Shown: in pieces, positions 1 through 13,109 of the stretch
How the letters are laid out: each line of letters begins with the position of its first letter
How positions within the stretch are numbered: the stretch's first letter is position 1
NCBI GenBank assembly: GCA_963691655.1
Contig: OY829329.1
Location: 15,452,708 to 15,516,707, forward strand
Length of the DNA stretch: 64,000 nt
DNA from: Toxonevra muliebris
Taxonomy: Eukaryota > Arthropoda > Insecta > Diptera > Pallopteridae
Direction of reading: 5' to 3'
Translations under genes and position numbers: made by a program
Notes under the pieces: model-generated
What the model was told of the DNA's origin: nothing
Database searches by the model: none
Seen by the model: the letters and a program-made list of their open reading frames with translations, nothing else

Positions 1-1200
1 AGTACCTCTGACTGTGTTTGATTCCCACTGACTGCCTTTGAATGCCTCTGACTGCCTTCAACTACCACAAAATGTTTCCAGCTGCTTTTGAATGCCTTCA
101 ATGCCTTCATCCTTGACAGCATTTAATTGCCTTTAGTTGCCTAAAACTGGATCTAATTGTCTATGAATTTTTCTCTGATTTCCTATGATTGCCTCTGTCT
201 GCTTTTTATTCCTTGTGATTACCTTTAACCATCTTTGACTAGGTTCTATTTTCGCAAACTACTTTTGATTGCCACTGCCTGCCACAGAATGTCTTTAAAT
301 GCTTCTAAATACCTCTGGTTCCTTTTGACTTTATGTTACTATCTCTGATATTATCCGATAACTGCCACTGTTTGCTTTTTAATGCTTCTGATTGTCACTG
401 ACTGTCTTTGCCTACCTGCCATTGCTCTTAATTTTCTTTGTTTGCCTATGGTTTCCACAAAATGTTATCCAGTTGTTTCTGAATACCTCTAATTAGTTCG
501 TTTCTTCGGCAGCATCTGATTGCCTAGGTTTATCTACAACTTGATCTGATTACCTCGGGATTTTTCTACAATTTCCAATGATTACCTCTGTTTGCTTCTT
601 TGATTGCTTGTGATTACCTCCGACTGTCTTTGGCTAGCTCTTATTTTTATCGAATGCTCTTTATGGTTTTTGTCCCCAAAACAATATCTTTATATTCTTC
701 AGAGCCCCTCTTACTGTCTTGTATTACCTCTCATTAATTACCTCGGACAGTATCTGGTTGGCTTGAATTGCCTCTAAGTAGGTACTTATGTCGCTCTAAT
801 TGTCTCTGATTCAGATTATCCCGGGTATCTGAACCTCAGTCTGCCTTTTAATGCTACTGATTGCCTCCGATCGTTTTTGACTTCTTTTAGACCGACTTCC
901 TTTGATTGCCCCTGTCTGGCAGAGAATATCTCACGAGATGCTTCTTTATACTTCTGACTGTCTCTGACTACCTAAATATTTTTGTTTCTGACAATATCGG
1001 AATGCCTTGGTTTACCCACTGAATCTAATTGCTTCCCAATTCTTCTATTGCCCCTGATTTTCTATGACTACCCATGGTTGCATTCTATTGCCTGTGATTC
1101 CTTCTCACTATATTTGGTTACCTCTTGAGCTACTGCTTTCGGATGTTTCTGACAACCTTTGAGCCCCTCTGACTATTTCTGAATGTTTCCATGCTTCTAA
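1..1200. repeat. Degenerate ~11-12-bp tandem array (GATTGCCTCTGACTGCC-like)
   Basis: The words TGCCTCTGA, TTGCCTTTGA and CTGACTACC recur every 11-12 bases with heavy drift from the first base of the window to about 1200. It probably continues to the left of the window. No sustained protein-like frame is seen. Confidence 0.75.
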
Positions 1201-3464
1201 GTGCGCCTCTGTTTGCCTTTAACTATTCCTATTGCCCCTATTATTATTACTACTATTAATAGCTATTACTCCTTGAGGACCTGGGCCAAGTCTTTTTTCA
1301 CATCTATTCCTGTTGTCCGCCTCTATATTTTTATACGAATTGACTATATGTCTAAACGACGAGTTAAAAAATGGTTGCCATTACCAGGGTTGCAATAGGT
1401 TGCGACGTATAAAAACACTGTTATTTTCCATTTTGGTTTTATTTTGGATCGAGGTGAGTATCTAACTCGGACACCCTGAGCAATAATTCATTCTGGTCAA
1501 TTTTGCTCCTACTAACTATAATTTGTAATTCTCCTTCACTGCCATTCTGTAATTCTCTTTACTTTATTGCCTCTGCCTACTTTCCTCAGATTGTCTCTCG
1601 CAGCGTCTCACAGTTTCTGGTTGCTGCTGACTTATGCCTGGTTTTCAATGTCAAGCTCAAGAAACAATTGCATCGTACAACGGTAAAGCGGTCGAAGGCA
1701 CGTGAACAGCTGCTGTCGACGGTAAAAACGCTGTCGCAAATCTATACCATTTTATATGAGAATGTGCATTTTAATTTTGACAGCGGGTAACCGTCAGTCG
1801 CTTTATCGTCGTACGTCGCAATTGTGTTTTAAGCTTCATATATCAAGTCAAAGATAGAGAAAGGTATTGCCAGCATGTTGGTAAATTTTAATTAAATTTG
1901 ACATAGTAAAAGCAAGGCATTAGTAGCTTCTGAAATAGAGAGGTGCGCTTCAAAACACCTCTGGTATACTTTCCAATGAACAATATCTTCATCTTCTGGC
2001 ACTTTTTATACTGCATGCCTCTTTGGAGGACTGACAGAACTTCTTCCAAGAAAGTTAAAAACAGTACCTGAATTAAATTTAGGAAGTTTCTTTTTTCTCA
2101 TTTGAAACAGCGTTTACATTGAGCCTCCAAAAAAAAGACTGCTGAAAGCGTTCAACTTTCTGCATGCTTTTTACTGCCAAGAAAACGTCGTACAAGGTTT
2201 TCCGTTACGCTTCTTCTGCCGCTGGGATGGGGTAGGTAGGAATGGTTGTGTGTTTGTGACTTTCTGAATGTGTTTTCGTACTCATAAGTTAAGGCGTTCA
2301 AAATATTTTTCTTTAAATAGCAATTTATTGTAAATTGGTCTTTAAATTTTTAACATAAAGTGTAGGTAAGCAAGTATGAATGCCTTTATATTAATTAATC
2401 AAAATATGCATACGAGTGTGGTTTAACAACAACAAAAGGAAGGGAGAGAGTTTCCCAAAAGTTCGAGCTCTCTATCCTTGTGAAATCTAATTGAAGAAAT
2501 AATACTTTTAAAATAATATCAGCACCTTCACTCTCCTATCACGATATCGCTACCGAAGACTCGCTTTTCGACTTCCAAGCGAGCATTCCTTATTCATCAA
2601 CATAAGGACCGATTAAAATTGATGATGGTTTACATAACCTTATTTAGGTCATCAAAATTGATATGCTTCAACTGATTTTATTTCATATCAATCGCATGCA
2701 TGTCATTAAATTAAACATTGTAAATTTTCATGTTAAAATAATGAATAAAATTTAAGAACTTTGGCATATTAAATCTCTAGAGGACACACCTTTAATGCTT
2801 TGAAAATTATATTGAAAAACAAAAATAATTTTTTATAATCACTTGTGTACGCACCTAAAATACACACACACACCACATAGAAATCGTCACATATACATAT
2901 ACAAAAATGTGCTAGTAGAGTAACTACAGAATGCAAATACTAAAAGTGCGTTTTGCTTTTAAAGAAGCGCTTGCTTGCTTGCGCTCTGCTCTGTTTTATT
3001 GGGTGCAGCTAAACTATTTTCGTAATGTTGTTATTATTCTTATTATGATTATTGTTATTATTTTAGCTGAAGACATAAAGAAACAAAAAAAAAACAACAA
3101 ACAAACATTACAAATGATTGACAATTTGAGTGTGTTTCACCTGAATGCATTTATGCTATACCTAGGTAGGTTGGTTAGGTTCCTAGATGTGTAAATATGT
3201 TGTGGTAGAGATACTTAAGAATGCAAATGAATGCCGCGTGCATGTATGAAAAATGAAAAATTTATGCGATATTAATAAACTCCACATGTACCTAGGAACA
3301 TAAATATTTAAAAAAAAAAAAAACTAAGTACCCATACTCACTTATACTATGTCCATAGTTTGTAAACGGAATCAAGTATTTGGTTAAGTTGACAAAGGCT
3401 TGAAGTTTGGGTTATGTTAAAATGGGTTGAAGAATGCAAAACTTCGGTACTGCAACGGGTTAGC
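1201..3464. other. AT-rich intronic sequence, no gene seen
   Basis: Contains short A- and T-runs, a short ACACAC stretch near 2865 and a TTATTATT-rich patch at 3030-3064. The small open frames here show no domain, signal or conserved motif. Confidence 0.5.
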
Positions 3465-5965
3465 TCTTACAAGCCTTCGGTAGCCTTGATTGTGAGAAGA
3501 CAAGATCTGCGATAACCCAAGATCTTTGATAAGCCAAGCTCTGCAAAAAGCAGCGTTTCATAAACCAAGATCCAAGATAAACCAGGATATATGGTAAAGC
3601 AAAACAAGACCTACGATAAACCAATATCTGCAGCAATGTAAAATTTACGACAAGACAAAACTTGGAATAAACCAAAGTCTAAGACAAGCCTAGATCTGCA
3701 GCAGTCCAAAATCTGCGGCGTCCCAAGGTCTACAACAAACTAACAAGACCGCTCAAACTTTGTGACAAATCAAGATCTATGATGAACCAAGCTCTGCAAT
3801 AATCCAACATTTGAGGAAAGCCAAAATTTTCGACAAGCCAAGAGCCACGACAAATCAAAATCTAAGTAAGATCTGAGATTAGCCACGATCAGTGACAAAC
3901 CATGATCGGCAGCAAGTCAAAATCTGTCGCACAACAAAATCTGCGGTAAACAAAGAATTGTGACGTGCCAAGATCTACGAAAAACAAAAATGGAAGGCAA
4001 ACCAAAATCTCTAAATAAATAAGATCTGAAAGAAGCCAAAATCTGCGACAAGCCACGATCGGCAACAAGCAAAAATCTACGACAAGCCACCATCGGACAC
4101 AATCTAAAATCTGCGAGAAACCACCATCGGCAACAAGCTAAAATCTGCGAGAAACCACCAACCAAGCCCTGCGGTAATCTAAAATATATGGTAAGCCAAA
4201 ATTTTGCAATAAACAAAGATCTGCGGCAAATCAAAACCTTTAACAAAGATCTACGACAAACCTGGTTCTTTGACAAACAAAAATCTGAGATAAACCAAGT
4301 TAGATCTGAGGCTAGCCACAACGTGCGACAAGCCTCGAACTGCAGCAGGTCAAGATATGTGGCAAGACAAAATCTAAGACAAGCAAAGATTTGTGGTAAG
4401 CCGAAATTTGCGTGAAGTCAAAATCCGTGGCAAACCAAGATCAAAGACAAACCAAAATGTTAGATAAATCAAGTCCTTCTACAAAGTAAATTCTGCGACA
4501 AGCACAGTCCACAAGCTAAAACCTGCGAGAAACCATCAATTACTGTAATTAGCCAAAAGTTGCGACAAACCAAGATCTGCAACAAGCCAAGAACCGTGAC
4601 AATTCAAAATATTCGACAAACCAAGCTCTGCGACAAACCAAAATCTAAGATAAGCCAAGTAAGATCTGAGACAAGCCGCAACGTGCGACATCCCACGATC
4701 GGTAGCAAGTCAAAATTTGCGGTGAACAAAGAATTGCGACGAGCCAAAATCTGCGGCAAGCCAAGATTTGCGACACGCAAAAATCTTTGACAAGCAAGGA
4801 TTACCGATCCAACTCAAAAACCAAAAGATAAATCAAAGCCATCAAATGCAAGATTTAAAACTAGGCAAGATCTGCGTCAAGCCAGGATCGAAAACAGACC
4901 AAAATCTGGACCAAAAAAAGATATACAATAAAACAAGATTTATGACGAGCCAAATTCCAGATCTGCGACATAAACAATTATTATGATATGCCAATATTTA
5001 CAACAAATCACGAGCAGCAACTTGCTAACATCTGCAACTTATCAAGGTCTGCGACAAATTGAAACCTGTGATAAACCATAATCAGCGGCAAGCCAAGATC
5101 TGAATCTGAACCAAAGGTATAAGATAAGTCAAAACCTGCAAAATAATCTAAGATATTCGACGAAACGAGATCTAAAGTAAAGCTTAATCTGAGGATCTAT
5201 GACAAACCTAGATTTACGACAAACCAAAATCTGCCATAAGCCGAGATCGGCAACAAATTAGATCTGAGATAAGCCAAGATGAACCGAAATACGTGACAAA
5301 CCAAAATCTGCAGTAAACCAAGATTAGTGACTATCCAAATTCTACTGCAAGATCTACGGCATACTAATATTAACGACATGCCAATATTTGCCAGTTTACG
5401 GCAATCCAATATCGACGGACAAAGATATGCGATGGACCAAGTTCTGTGACGGGACAAGATCTGCGACGGGCCAAGATCTGCGACGGACTTAGATTTGTGA
5501 CGGACCAAGATCTGCGTCGGACCAAAATCTGCGATGGACCAAAATCTGCGACGGAGCAAGATCTGCGACGAACTTAGATCTGTGACGGACCAAGATCTGC
5601 GTCGGACCAAAATCTGCGATGGACCAAAATCTGCGACGGACCAAAATCTGCGACGGACTTAGATCTGTGACGGACCAAGATCTGCGTCGGACCAAAAACT
5701 GCGATGGACCAAAATCTGCGACGGACCAAAATCTGCGACGGACTTAGATCTGTGACGGACCAAGATCTGCGTCGGACCAAAAACTGCGATGGACCAAAAT
5801 CTTCGATGGACCAATGTCTGCGACGGACCAAGATCTGCGACAGACCAGAATCAGGAACGGAGCAAGATCTGCAACGGACGAAGATTTGCGAAGGATCAAA
5901 CTCTGAGACAAACTAAAAGTTAAAATCAATGATAAGCTGAGATGTGTGACAAGTGAAAATCTCCT
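3465..5965. repeat. 17-bp minisatellite array (GGACCAAGATCTGCGAC-like)
   Basis: About 2.5 kb of a 17-bp unit. It is very degenerate on the left (ATCTGCGACAAGCCAAA-like) and more homogeneous at 5410-5890 (GATCTGCGACGGACCAA). Because 17 is not a multiple of three, each strand cycles through all frames every 51 bases. That explains the overlapping RRRSWSVTDLSPSQILV-type frames, which I do not call as genes. Confidence 0.9.
5487..5826. repeat. 85-bp higher-order repeat (5 x 17 bp)
   Basis: The variant ACTTAGATCTGTGAC recurs with starts at 5487, 5572, 5657 and 5742, exactly 85 bases apart. Each 85-bp block holds the same ordered series of five 17-bp variants with few changes. Confidence 0.9.
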
Positions 5966-7487
5966 GAAACTTAAGAATGCAAACTGCACTAACCAAATCG
6001 AAGTTATCACAAACTTTTTAACTGCCTTCTATCGTGAAAACATAAAGAATTCTTCTCATGTGAGATTTTTGTTAGATTTATAGTAAACAAAAGGCTAGAG
6101 CATAACTTCTTATCTTGTATTATGGTAAGGTGGGTTGAATCTTGTACCTAGCCACTAAGAAAGAGCATACAAATAAAGCAGAGAACTTAAGGAACTGCCT
6201 CATTTCAGGAGAGATCGGGAGATTTTTGTTATTAATCTATATTGAAAATACTTTGGGAATCATAGTTAACCCAGGGTGAATCACGATTCCCAGAATAATC
6301 CTTGGGTCTTTGAAAAACAAATAGTTTTAATACCTCTACAACAATCAAGGTTACAATTGAGTCTTTTTTTACGAGAAAGAAGCATCAAAAGCCTATGACT
6401 GTAGCAGTCTGTGGAAAACTTCAACACACTAAACCACCTCACCGTTCCGATGGTCAGCCCTTCGGGGACACTGGCAGTTCTTTTTTATAATACACATAAA
6501 ATACGAAGCGCGGATGTTCATTCCTGTCAACTAAACAAAAGATTAAAGATTCGGCCCTTTCCACTTGAACACACATTTTCAGGCAGCTAATTCACTGCCA
6601 TTCCAGCCTTTTTTATGTCATTAGGTACAACGGCTGCTTGTGCTATTGTATAATACAAAAAGTCTTAGTTCACGAGTATGTCTTTCTAAATTAGGTCTCC
6701 TTTCTAAATACAGGCCACGCCACCATCACTTAACTTGCTGCTGACTTCATAAAATTTTACTAGCTAAAATAGATCTATCAAATTAGTTAAGACGTTTTTG
6801 CGTTTGTTTGCACAATAAAAAGTGTGTCTTTGAAATTATATTAACTAGAAGAAATAAAAAAATAGTTGAATTGAATTTAATTCCTTTTCGCGTATAAATT
6901 CAAGTCTACATTATTATACAATTTTTGGGCACATGCAACTAACTGCAACTGCAGTTTTATCTAGAACACGCCATAAAAAACAAATATATATTCAACGAAT
7001 ATATGCATTTATCTATGTATTTATTCTACATAGACAGTAATTAGATTACAGAAAACTTAAGACTGACATAGAAAGAACACAAAGACAAGAAAGAAATAAA
7101 CTAAAATAAAAAAAATACAAGACAGAGCCAACACACACTAAATAATACTGCATACATTGGTTTGCTACTATTAATTCTTTGCTGTTTGTTTTGCTGCCTG
7201 CTATTGTAGTTGCAGTTGGTTTGAAACTGTTAAACTTTTGTGCGCCTGTGTCATAAGCGGATTATACCATGTGTAGATGCGTTGCGGCGCATAGGAAACG
7301 GCAAGTAGACTCGACTTGCCGTTCATGTTAAGAAAAATGTGCCTGCACAACATGTGCAGCCTAGTTTCATCATCATTAACATCGTTATCATTGTCATCAT
7401 CATCATTATTACATTTCTATTATTATACCATTCCAACCTATGCATTTACATTTGGCTACGCGCATTAGAGCGCTTCCCCTTAGTTAT
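5966..7487. other. Intronic sequence without recognised feature
   Basis: AT-rich, with (CAT)n-like simple sequence at 7367-7411. No conserved open frame or structured RNA was recognised. Confidence 0.45.
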
Positions 7488-8466
7488 GTATTTAAAGCGC
7501 TTCTTTTTCTGAAGCAGATTGGAAGCAGTTTGAGTTTATCATCTACGATTGAACCAAATTTTAATTAGCCACTTAGCTACGCATTTAAAGTGCATCTTTT
7601 TCTGAAGCAGATTGGAAGCAGTTTGGGTTTGTCATGCACGATTGAACGAAATTTAGATCAGATACTCAGCTACGCATTTAAACCCTTTCTTCTTCTGAAG
7701 CAGTTTGAGCTTGTCATATACGATTGAATGAAATTAAGGTCAGCCACTTAGCTATGCATTTAAAGCGCTTCTTTTTCTGAAGCAGATTGAGGCAGTTTAA
7801 GTTTGTCATATAAGAGAGACCGAAATTTAGCTTAGCCACTTAGCTATGCATTTAAAGCGCTTCTTTATTTGAAGCAGATTGGAAGTAGTTTGAGTTTGTC
7901 ATATAAGATTGAACGAAATTTAGATCAACCACTTGGCTACGCATTTAAAGCACTTTTTTTTCTGAAGCAGATTGGAAGCAGTTTGAGTTTGTAATATAAG
8001 ATTGAACGAAATTTAGATCAACCACTTGGCTGCGCATTTAAAGCACTTCTTTTTCTCAAGCAGATTGGAAGCAGTTTGAGTTTGTCATATAAGATAGAAC
8101 GAAATTTAGATTAGGTACTTAGCTGCGCATTTAAACCCTTTCTTCTTCTGAAGCAGTTTGGGTATGTCATATACGATTGAATGAAATTTACCTCAGCCAC
8201 TACTACTACTTATTTAAAGCGCTTCTTTTTCTGAAGCAGTCTGGAAGCAGTTTGAGTTTTCGTATACGATTGTACGAAATTTAGATCAAATATTTAGCTA
8301 TGCATTTCAAGCGCTTCTTTTTCTAAAGCACATTGGAAGCAGCTTGAATTTTTCATATACGAATGAACAAAATTTAGATCATTCATTTAGCTACGCATTT
8401 AAAGCGTTTCGTTTGCTGAAGCAGATTGGAGGCAGTTTAAGTTTGTCACATACGAGTGAACGAGTG
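7488..8466. repeat. 93-bp tandem repeat, 11 units
   Basis: The marker GCATTTAAAGCGCTTC or a variant begins units at about 7488, 7581, 7674, 7756, 7848, 7941, 8034, 8127, 8209, 8302 and 8395. Spacing is 92-93 bases, except 82 after the units at 7674 and 8127. Each unit has a TTCTTTTTCTGAAGCAGATT segment and ends ATTGAACGAAATTTAGATCA. The open frame across the last unit is incidental. Confidence 0.93.
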
Positions 8467-9206
8467 AATTACATTCGGTGCATTTATTTTTATATGCAAA
8501 TGTGTGCATCTTTTCCCGGACATGAGATTTTTTTGTATTGGAAAGGAGTAGGAAACACTTTAGTACATAAAAAGATGTGCATAACATTGAATGCATTGAC
8601 ACATATCTCCCAGTTGGGTTATTCCATTTCCTTTTACGATTCTTTCAAGTATAAAGATAATACATAAAAGGTTGAACGCCAAAATATGAGCAAAAACATA
8701 AAACTCAAGGAATAATTTATATACCAAATCAAAAAAAAAAAAACAAAAAATAAAAATCAGGCAATAATTATTACACATAGTTGACCGAAAATATTACAAA
8801 ATAATTATTAACTTTTGATTTTTGGATATTACTTATAATAATTCAATGACACTTCCTCGTTTAAAACTCGAAGTTAAACACTATGTCAAAAAAAAAAAAA
8901 ATGCGTCGCACAGTGTTATATTATATTTAAAAGATCGCTTCTACTATTTGATTACAAATGTATGTAAATATGTGATAGTTATAATTTTTCTAATGTATTT
9001 TCATGATAGATGAACATTTCATAACCGAACGTCACAAAAAAAAACTAAAAACATGCCAAATGTGGTTAGGAAATTAAAGATGAAAGTTTTATTCAGACAA
9101 TAGCCGAAGTTAAGATGCGCTATTTGCTACTGTAGCTATTAAAAATAAATTTATAGGATAACTGTAGGTAAAACCCCGTTTCAAGACTGTTCATTTTTGA
9201 AAAAAA
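8467..9206. other. AT-rich intronic sequence
   Basis: Several A-runs, for example near 8731 and 8888. The frames at 8344-8667 and 8822-9013 lack any recognisable protein feature. Confidence 0.45.
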
Positions 9207-9880
9207 TTGATTATGGTTAAATTATTTGTGGAAACGCTTGTCAAAACTGGAGAATACTTGTCAAAAATAGGGAAATACTTGTCAAAGAGTGGACAAATGT
9301 TTGTCAAAAATGTAAAAATGTTTGTGCAAAATGCGGGAATACTTGTCAAAAATGGAAAAATGATAATAAAAAATATGAAAAAGTGTGAAAATGCTCTTCA
9401 AAAATGGAAAAATGATTGCTAGAAAAGACTAATATTCTTGTTAAAATTTGGAAAAACTTTTATCACAAATGTTTGTCAAAAAGTGAAGAAATGCTTGTCA
9501 AAGACTAAAAATGAATGTCAAAAAGTGGAGAAATGCTTGTCAAAGACTGAAAAAATGATTGTCAAAAATTGGAGAAATGCTTGTCAAAGACTGAAGAAAT
9601 GATTGTCAAAAATAGGAGAAATGCTTGTCAAAGACTTAAAAAATTATTGTCAAAAAGTGGAGAAATGTTTGTCAAAGACTTAAAAAATGATTGGCAAAAA
9701 TTGGAGAAATGTTTCTCAAAGACTGGAAAAACGATTGTCAAAAACTGGAGAAATGCTTGTCAAAGACTGAAAAAATGAGTGTCAAAAAGTGGAGAAATGT
9801 TTGTCAAAGACTGAAGAAATGATTGTCAAAAATTGGAGAAATGCTTGTCAAAGACTTAATAAATTATTATTTGAAGTTAT
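9207..9880 (+). repeat. ~44-bp tandem array (GTCAAAAATTGGAGAAATGC...)
   Basis: The unit is two related ~22-bp halves: GTCAAAAAGTGGAGAAATGC followed by TTGTCAAAGACTGAAGAAATG. It is degenerate at the left and regular from 9480 to 9860. The lysine-rich frames 9207-9422 and 9569-9778 are translations of the repeat. Confidence 0.88.
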
Positions 9881-10327
9881 ATATAAACAGGCTTAATGAA
9901 CAAATGTAGTCATCACAACAACAATGTATATAGAGACGGGCAAATCAGACGGCCGTTTCGCAATCCGCCACAATTCCTCATCAGTGATCTTAGTGATAGT
10001 TCTTAATCTTTCAATATCCTATATAAGCTACTAATATTTGAAATCATAACCCAGAATTACGGATTTGATTCCAAATATCTTCACTGAATAGAGATATTGA
10101 AAGAAACTACCACTACCGTTCCATACACTTATGTTGTTGTTTTTTTCCCATTGTAGCTAGTCTGCATAACAGTTCGTTATTTGAAAGTCTAGTACATGGG
10201 AGAGTGTGTGTGTTTGTGAGAAAATGATTCTAGGTGTCATTTCTTCTGAACGGTCCCCATTCGATCAGTTCATGATAGTTTTTTTAGGAGACTATGAAAA
10301 TTAAATCTAGAGGTTAATTTTCATAAA

Positions 10328-10446
10328 ATTATTGTCAAAAAGTGGGTAACTGCTTGTCAAAGACTTAAAAAATGATTGTCAAAAAGTAGAGAAATGCTTG
10401 TCAAAAATGTGGAAAATGATTATCAAAAAAGGAGAAATTCTTGTCG
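10328..10446 (+). repeat. Second short block of the ~44-bp array, same orientation
   Basis: TTGTCAAAGACTTAAAAAATG and GTCAAAAAGTAGAGAAATGC recur as in 9480-9860, separated from the main array by about 450 bases of unrelated sequence (9881-10327). Confidence 0.85.
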
Positions 10447-10639
10447 AACTTATTTTCATCAATTTTTCACTTTTCTGCAATTTTTTTCGAATATTTTATT
10501 TTATTTATTCTAGAGCGAATCTAATTCCATTGATTTTCATTGAAAAATTAAAACTGTGAGATAACTTATTATGCAAAGGAAATGAGTAAAATTTTATCAA
10601 TGAAATATTTGAAAAATTGAAAAAAGACCGAAAAATCTG

Positions 10640-10776
10640 CTGACAATCATTTTCCCATTTTTGACAATAATTTTTTCATATTTTGACATGCATTATTTCA
10701 TTTCTGATAAGCATGCCCACTTATTTTGACATGCATTACTTTACTTTTGACAAGCGTTTTCTACGTTTTGCCCAGC
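10640..10776 (-). repeat. Inverted block of the ~44-bp array
   Basis: TTTTTGACAATAATTTTTTC, TTTTGACATGCATTA and TTTTGACAAGCG are reverse complements of the array words. This block faces 10328-10446 across a ~195-base spacer, giving a potential foldback. Confidence 0.75.
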
Positions 10777-11925
10777 TCTACCCAATCGTCCATTCATTAT
10801 TACATAGAGAACTGGAGGAACTAAGAAAAATTCATTGCGACAGGATGATCAAATTTAATCTTGTGAGCGAGTTTTCTACAACTTTCCTGTACATCTTCTA
10901 CCAAATGTAGAGTATCAAAACAAACAACTACTTTGAATATCTTCTATCTCTCACATTAAATACGATTTATTTAATTTGAAAGAAAAACGTTGTAAGTACG
11001 TAAGTACAACAGTACGTAATAATGTAATATCAAACACGTATTCATATCTCATAAACAATAAATGCGCTCTGTATAGTTACATTACAAAAGCGTTGTAAGG
11101 CTTAAATTTCGTTGGAAATGCATTACGTATATGTGGGTATATGATTTTTATTACTAGTTACTTTATAAATATATCAGTATTTTTTCTCTGTTATAGTAAA
11201 CCACACAAAAACTACACATTTCGTAATTAACGACATATAGAAAGTTTTGCGGTAGGTTGTTGAGATGTTGTGCGGTATACGCTTCAAATTTCATTTCAGC
11301 ATTTGTTTTATTTTTTTCTATTTAATTTTTAATACGTATTGAAATTTGATTTGTTTAGCGTACCGCTAAGCTGGAAATCTAACGTAACTTGTATAAATAA
11401 ATATAATGCAAATATACAATAAAAAATAATTGTTTGAAATAAATATTTATGTAATTGGTTAGGTTTATTCATATGTATGAAAATAAAACTTAAGTATTTC
11501 TGATTATAGAAATATAGAAAATTTTTACTTGAATCAAAAGTAAACTCTTCCCCTTAATCTTCTGTTCCGATTATGGAAATATAGAAAATGTTTACTTCAA
11601 TTAAATATTCAACACTCTGAATTCAATGGCAAAACAAAATATTAGGATCAAGTTTTTCCTTAATCTTTCATTCCGATATACGAAAGAATGGTCCAACACT
11701 GATGTGGAGAGTAAGTAAAGAGAGAACAAATAGAAAAAAAAAACAATTTAATATTGCTTTAGTGAGAGAGGGAGGAGCTAATATAAAAGAATCGAAATAG
11801 AGAGCATCAACGAAACACCATTGCTCTCGTTTGCAGTACAATCTTAGTGTTTATTATAGAAACAAAAACAAATGTTATTGTATTTTTCTTACGATGTGTT
11901 CTCTCTTTTATATTTATGTACTTAC
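10777..11925. other. Intronic sequence without recognised gene
   Basis: AT-rich. GATTATAGAAATATAGAAAATTT-like words recur at 11501 and 11572, suggesting a short local duplication. Nothing coding is supported. Confidence 0.4.
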
Positions 11926-12290
11926 CAGTGATAAAATTTCCATTTAAATGTTAAGAATTAAAAAAAGTAAATTTCAAAAATCTTCTGATGACTTTGAACC
12001 TCTTTGAGCACCAATAAACTTTATTCGATTTGAAAAATTATTTTTGCAAAATTTCTCCTTTTATAAACAGCAATATCAGAGCTGTGAGTTTTGAAGTTAA
12101 GCAATACAGTACAGGCAAGTTAAATTTGGGGAGGTACTTGAATAAAATATTTTTTTTTCTAATTAAGTGTTAAATTTATTTTGGCTAATGACAAATTGTA
12201 CCAAAAATGTGCCAATTCTAGATACCTAACGTACCTGGTAGTTCGAAAAATTCGGAAAAACGTACAACTGTACTTACTTTTTCATCACTG
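11926..12290. mobile_element. hAT-like MITE with 8-bp target-site duplication
   Basis: A 365-bp element beginning CAGTGATAAAA and ending TTTCATCACTG, so the two termini are inverted (CAGTGATRAAA). It is flanked on both sides by the identical octamer GTACTTAC (11918-11925 and 12291-12298). An 8-bp duplication with CAG-type ends is the hallmark of hAT elements. There is no transposase frame, so it is non-autonomous. Confidence 0.82.
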
Positions 12291-12473
12291 GTACTTACTG
12301 TTCACGTATGCATATTTGTTGACTCTTTTCTTGAGAGTTTAATCCAAGGCATACATAATAGGGTGTAGTCATCTCAGAGAGTAAAAGTTATAGTGTTTAA
12401 TAAAAAAATTTAAAATTTGTCACTATACTCAAGATCATGATTTTCAATTCAAATTTTTCATTCAAAATTTGTT

Positions 12474-13047
12474 TTAACCCATTTCCGCCCAATGGTTTTC
12501 TACCCAATGAAAATCGTTTTTTTTTCACAAAATCGCTTAAAAGTTTGGCTCAGAGATATCGCTAAAATATTAAACTATCTAAGGCTACTAGAGGTCCCCT
12601 TAAAGTTCTGCTATTATTTATATATATATTAATTATCTGACTCCAAAAATCACGAATGGCAATGGAAAACAGGATATTTAGAAAATAGAGCAAAGCCAAC
12701 CTAAAACATTTACCTTCATATCTTACCTTTCCAATGACACCAACTTTATATCAATTGCATTATTTATAAACGAGTAATAATTTATTGACCAGCTTGGGTA
12801 CTTTTCTACCCATTCGTTTGTGGTGCGCTTTTTGTCGAGTTTTGCCGTAAAATACACTTGGGCAGTTATCTTAGAAAAATTTTGGAAAAAAGTTGGCACG
12901 ATGGCCTAATGGGCAGAAAAATACCCAATGAACATCTAAACAATGCAATGAGATATTTGTATTATCATTTTGGATTAATTCTAGGTCGCGCATGAGATCT
13001 TATCAAAATCGTATGATTGGATCTGGTCCTAGGCAGAAATCGGTTAA
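12474..13047. mobile_element. TTAA-flanked MITE, distinct interior (piggyBac-like ends)
   Basis: Starts TTAACCCATTTCCGCCCA; the reverse complement of its right end reads TTAACCGATTTCTGCCTA, 15 of 18 matching. TTAA is present at both ends. The interior carries CTACCCAATG near the left end, CTACCCATTC at 12806-12815 and TACCCAATG near 12924, and no coding frame. The ends resemble those of the other TTAA elements in the window; the interior does not. Confidence 0.75.
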
Positions 13048-13109
13048 AGCTCACAGCTCTGTTATTGTTGTTCATCTTTGTATGGTAAATCAAAATATGC
13101 GTTTCATAA

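Noticed and set aside
5197..6010. Several overlapping Arg/Ser-rich frames on both strands
   Set aside because: A 17-bp repeat shifts through all frames, so these are repeat translations.
7488..8466. CRISPR-like array
   Set aside because: Whole 93-bp units repeat without unique spacers, and the context is eukaryotic.
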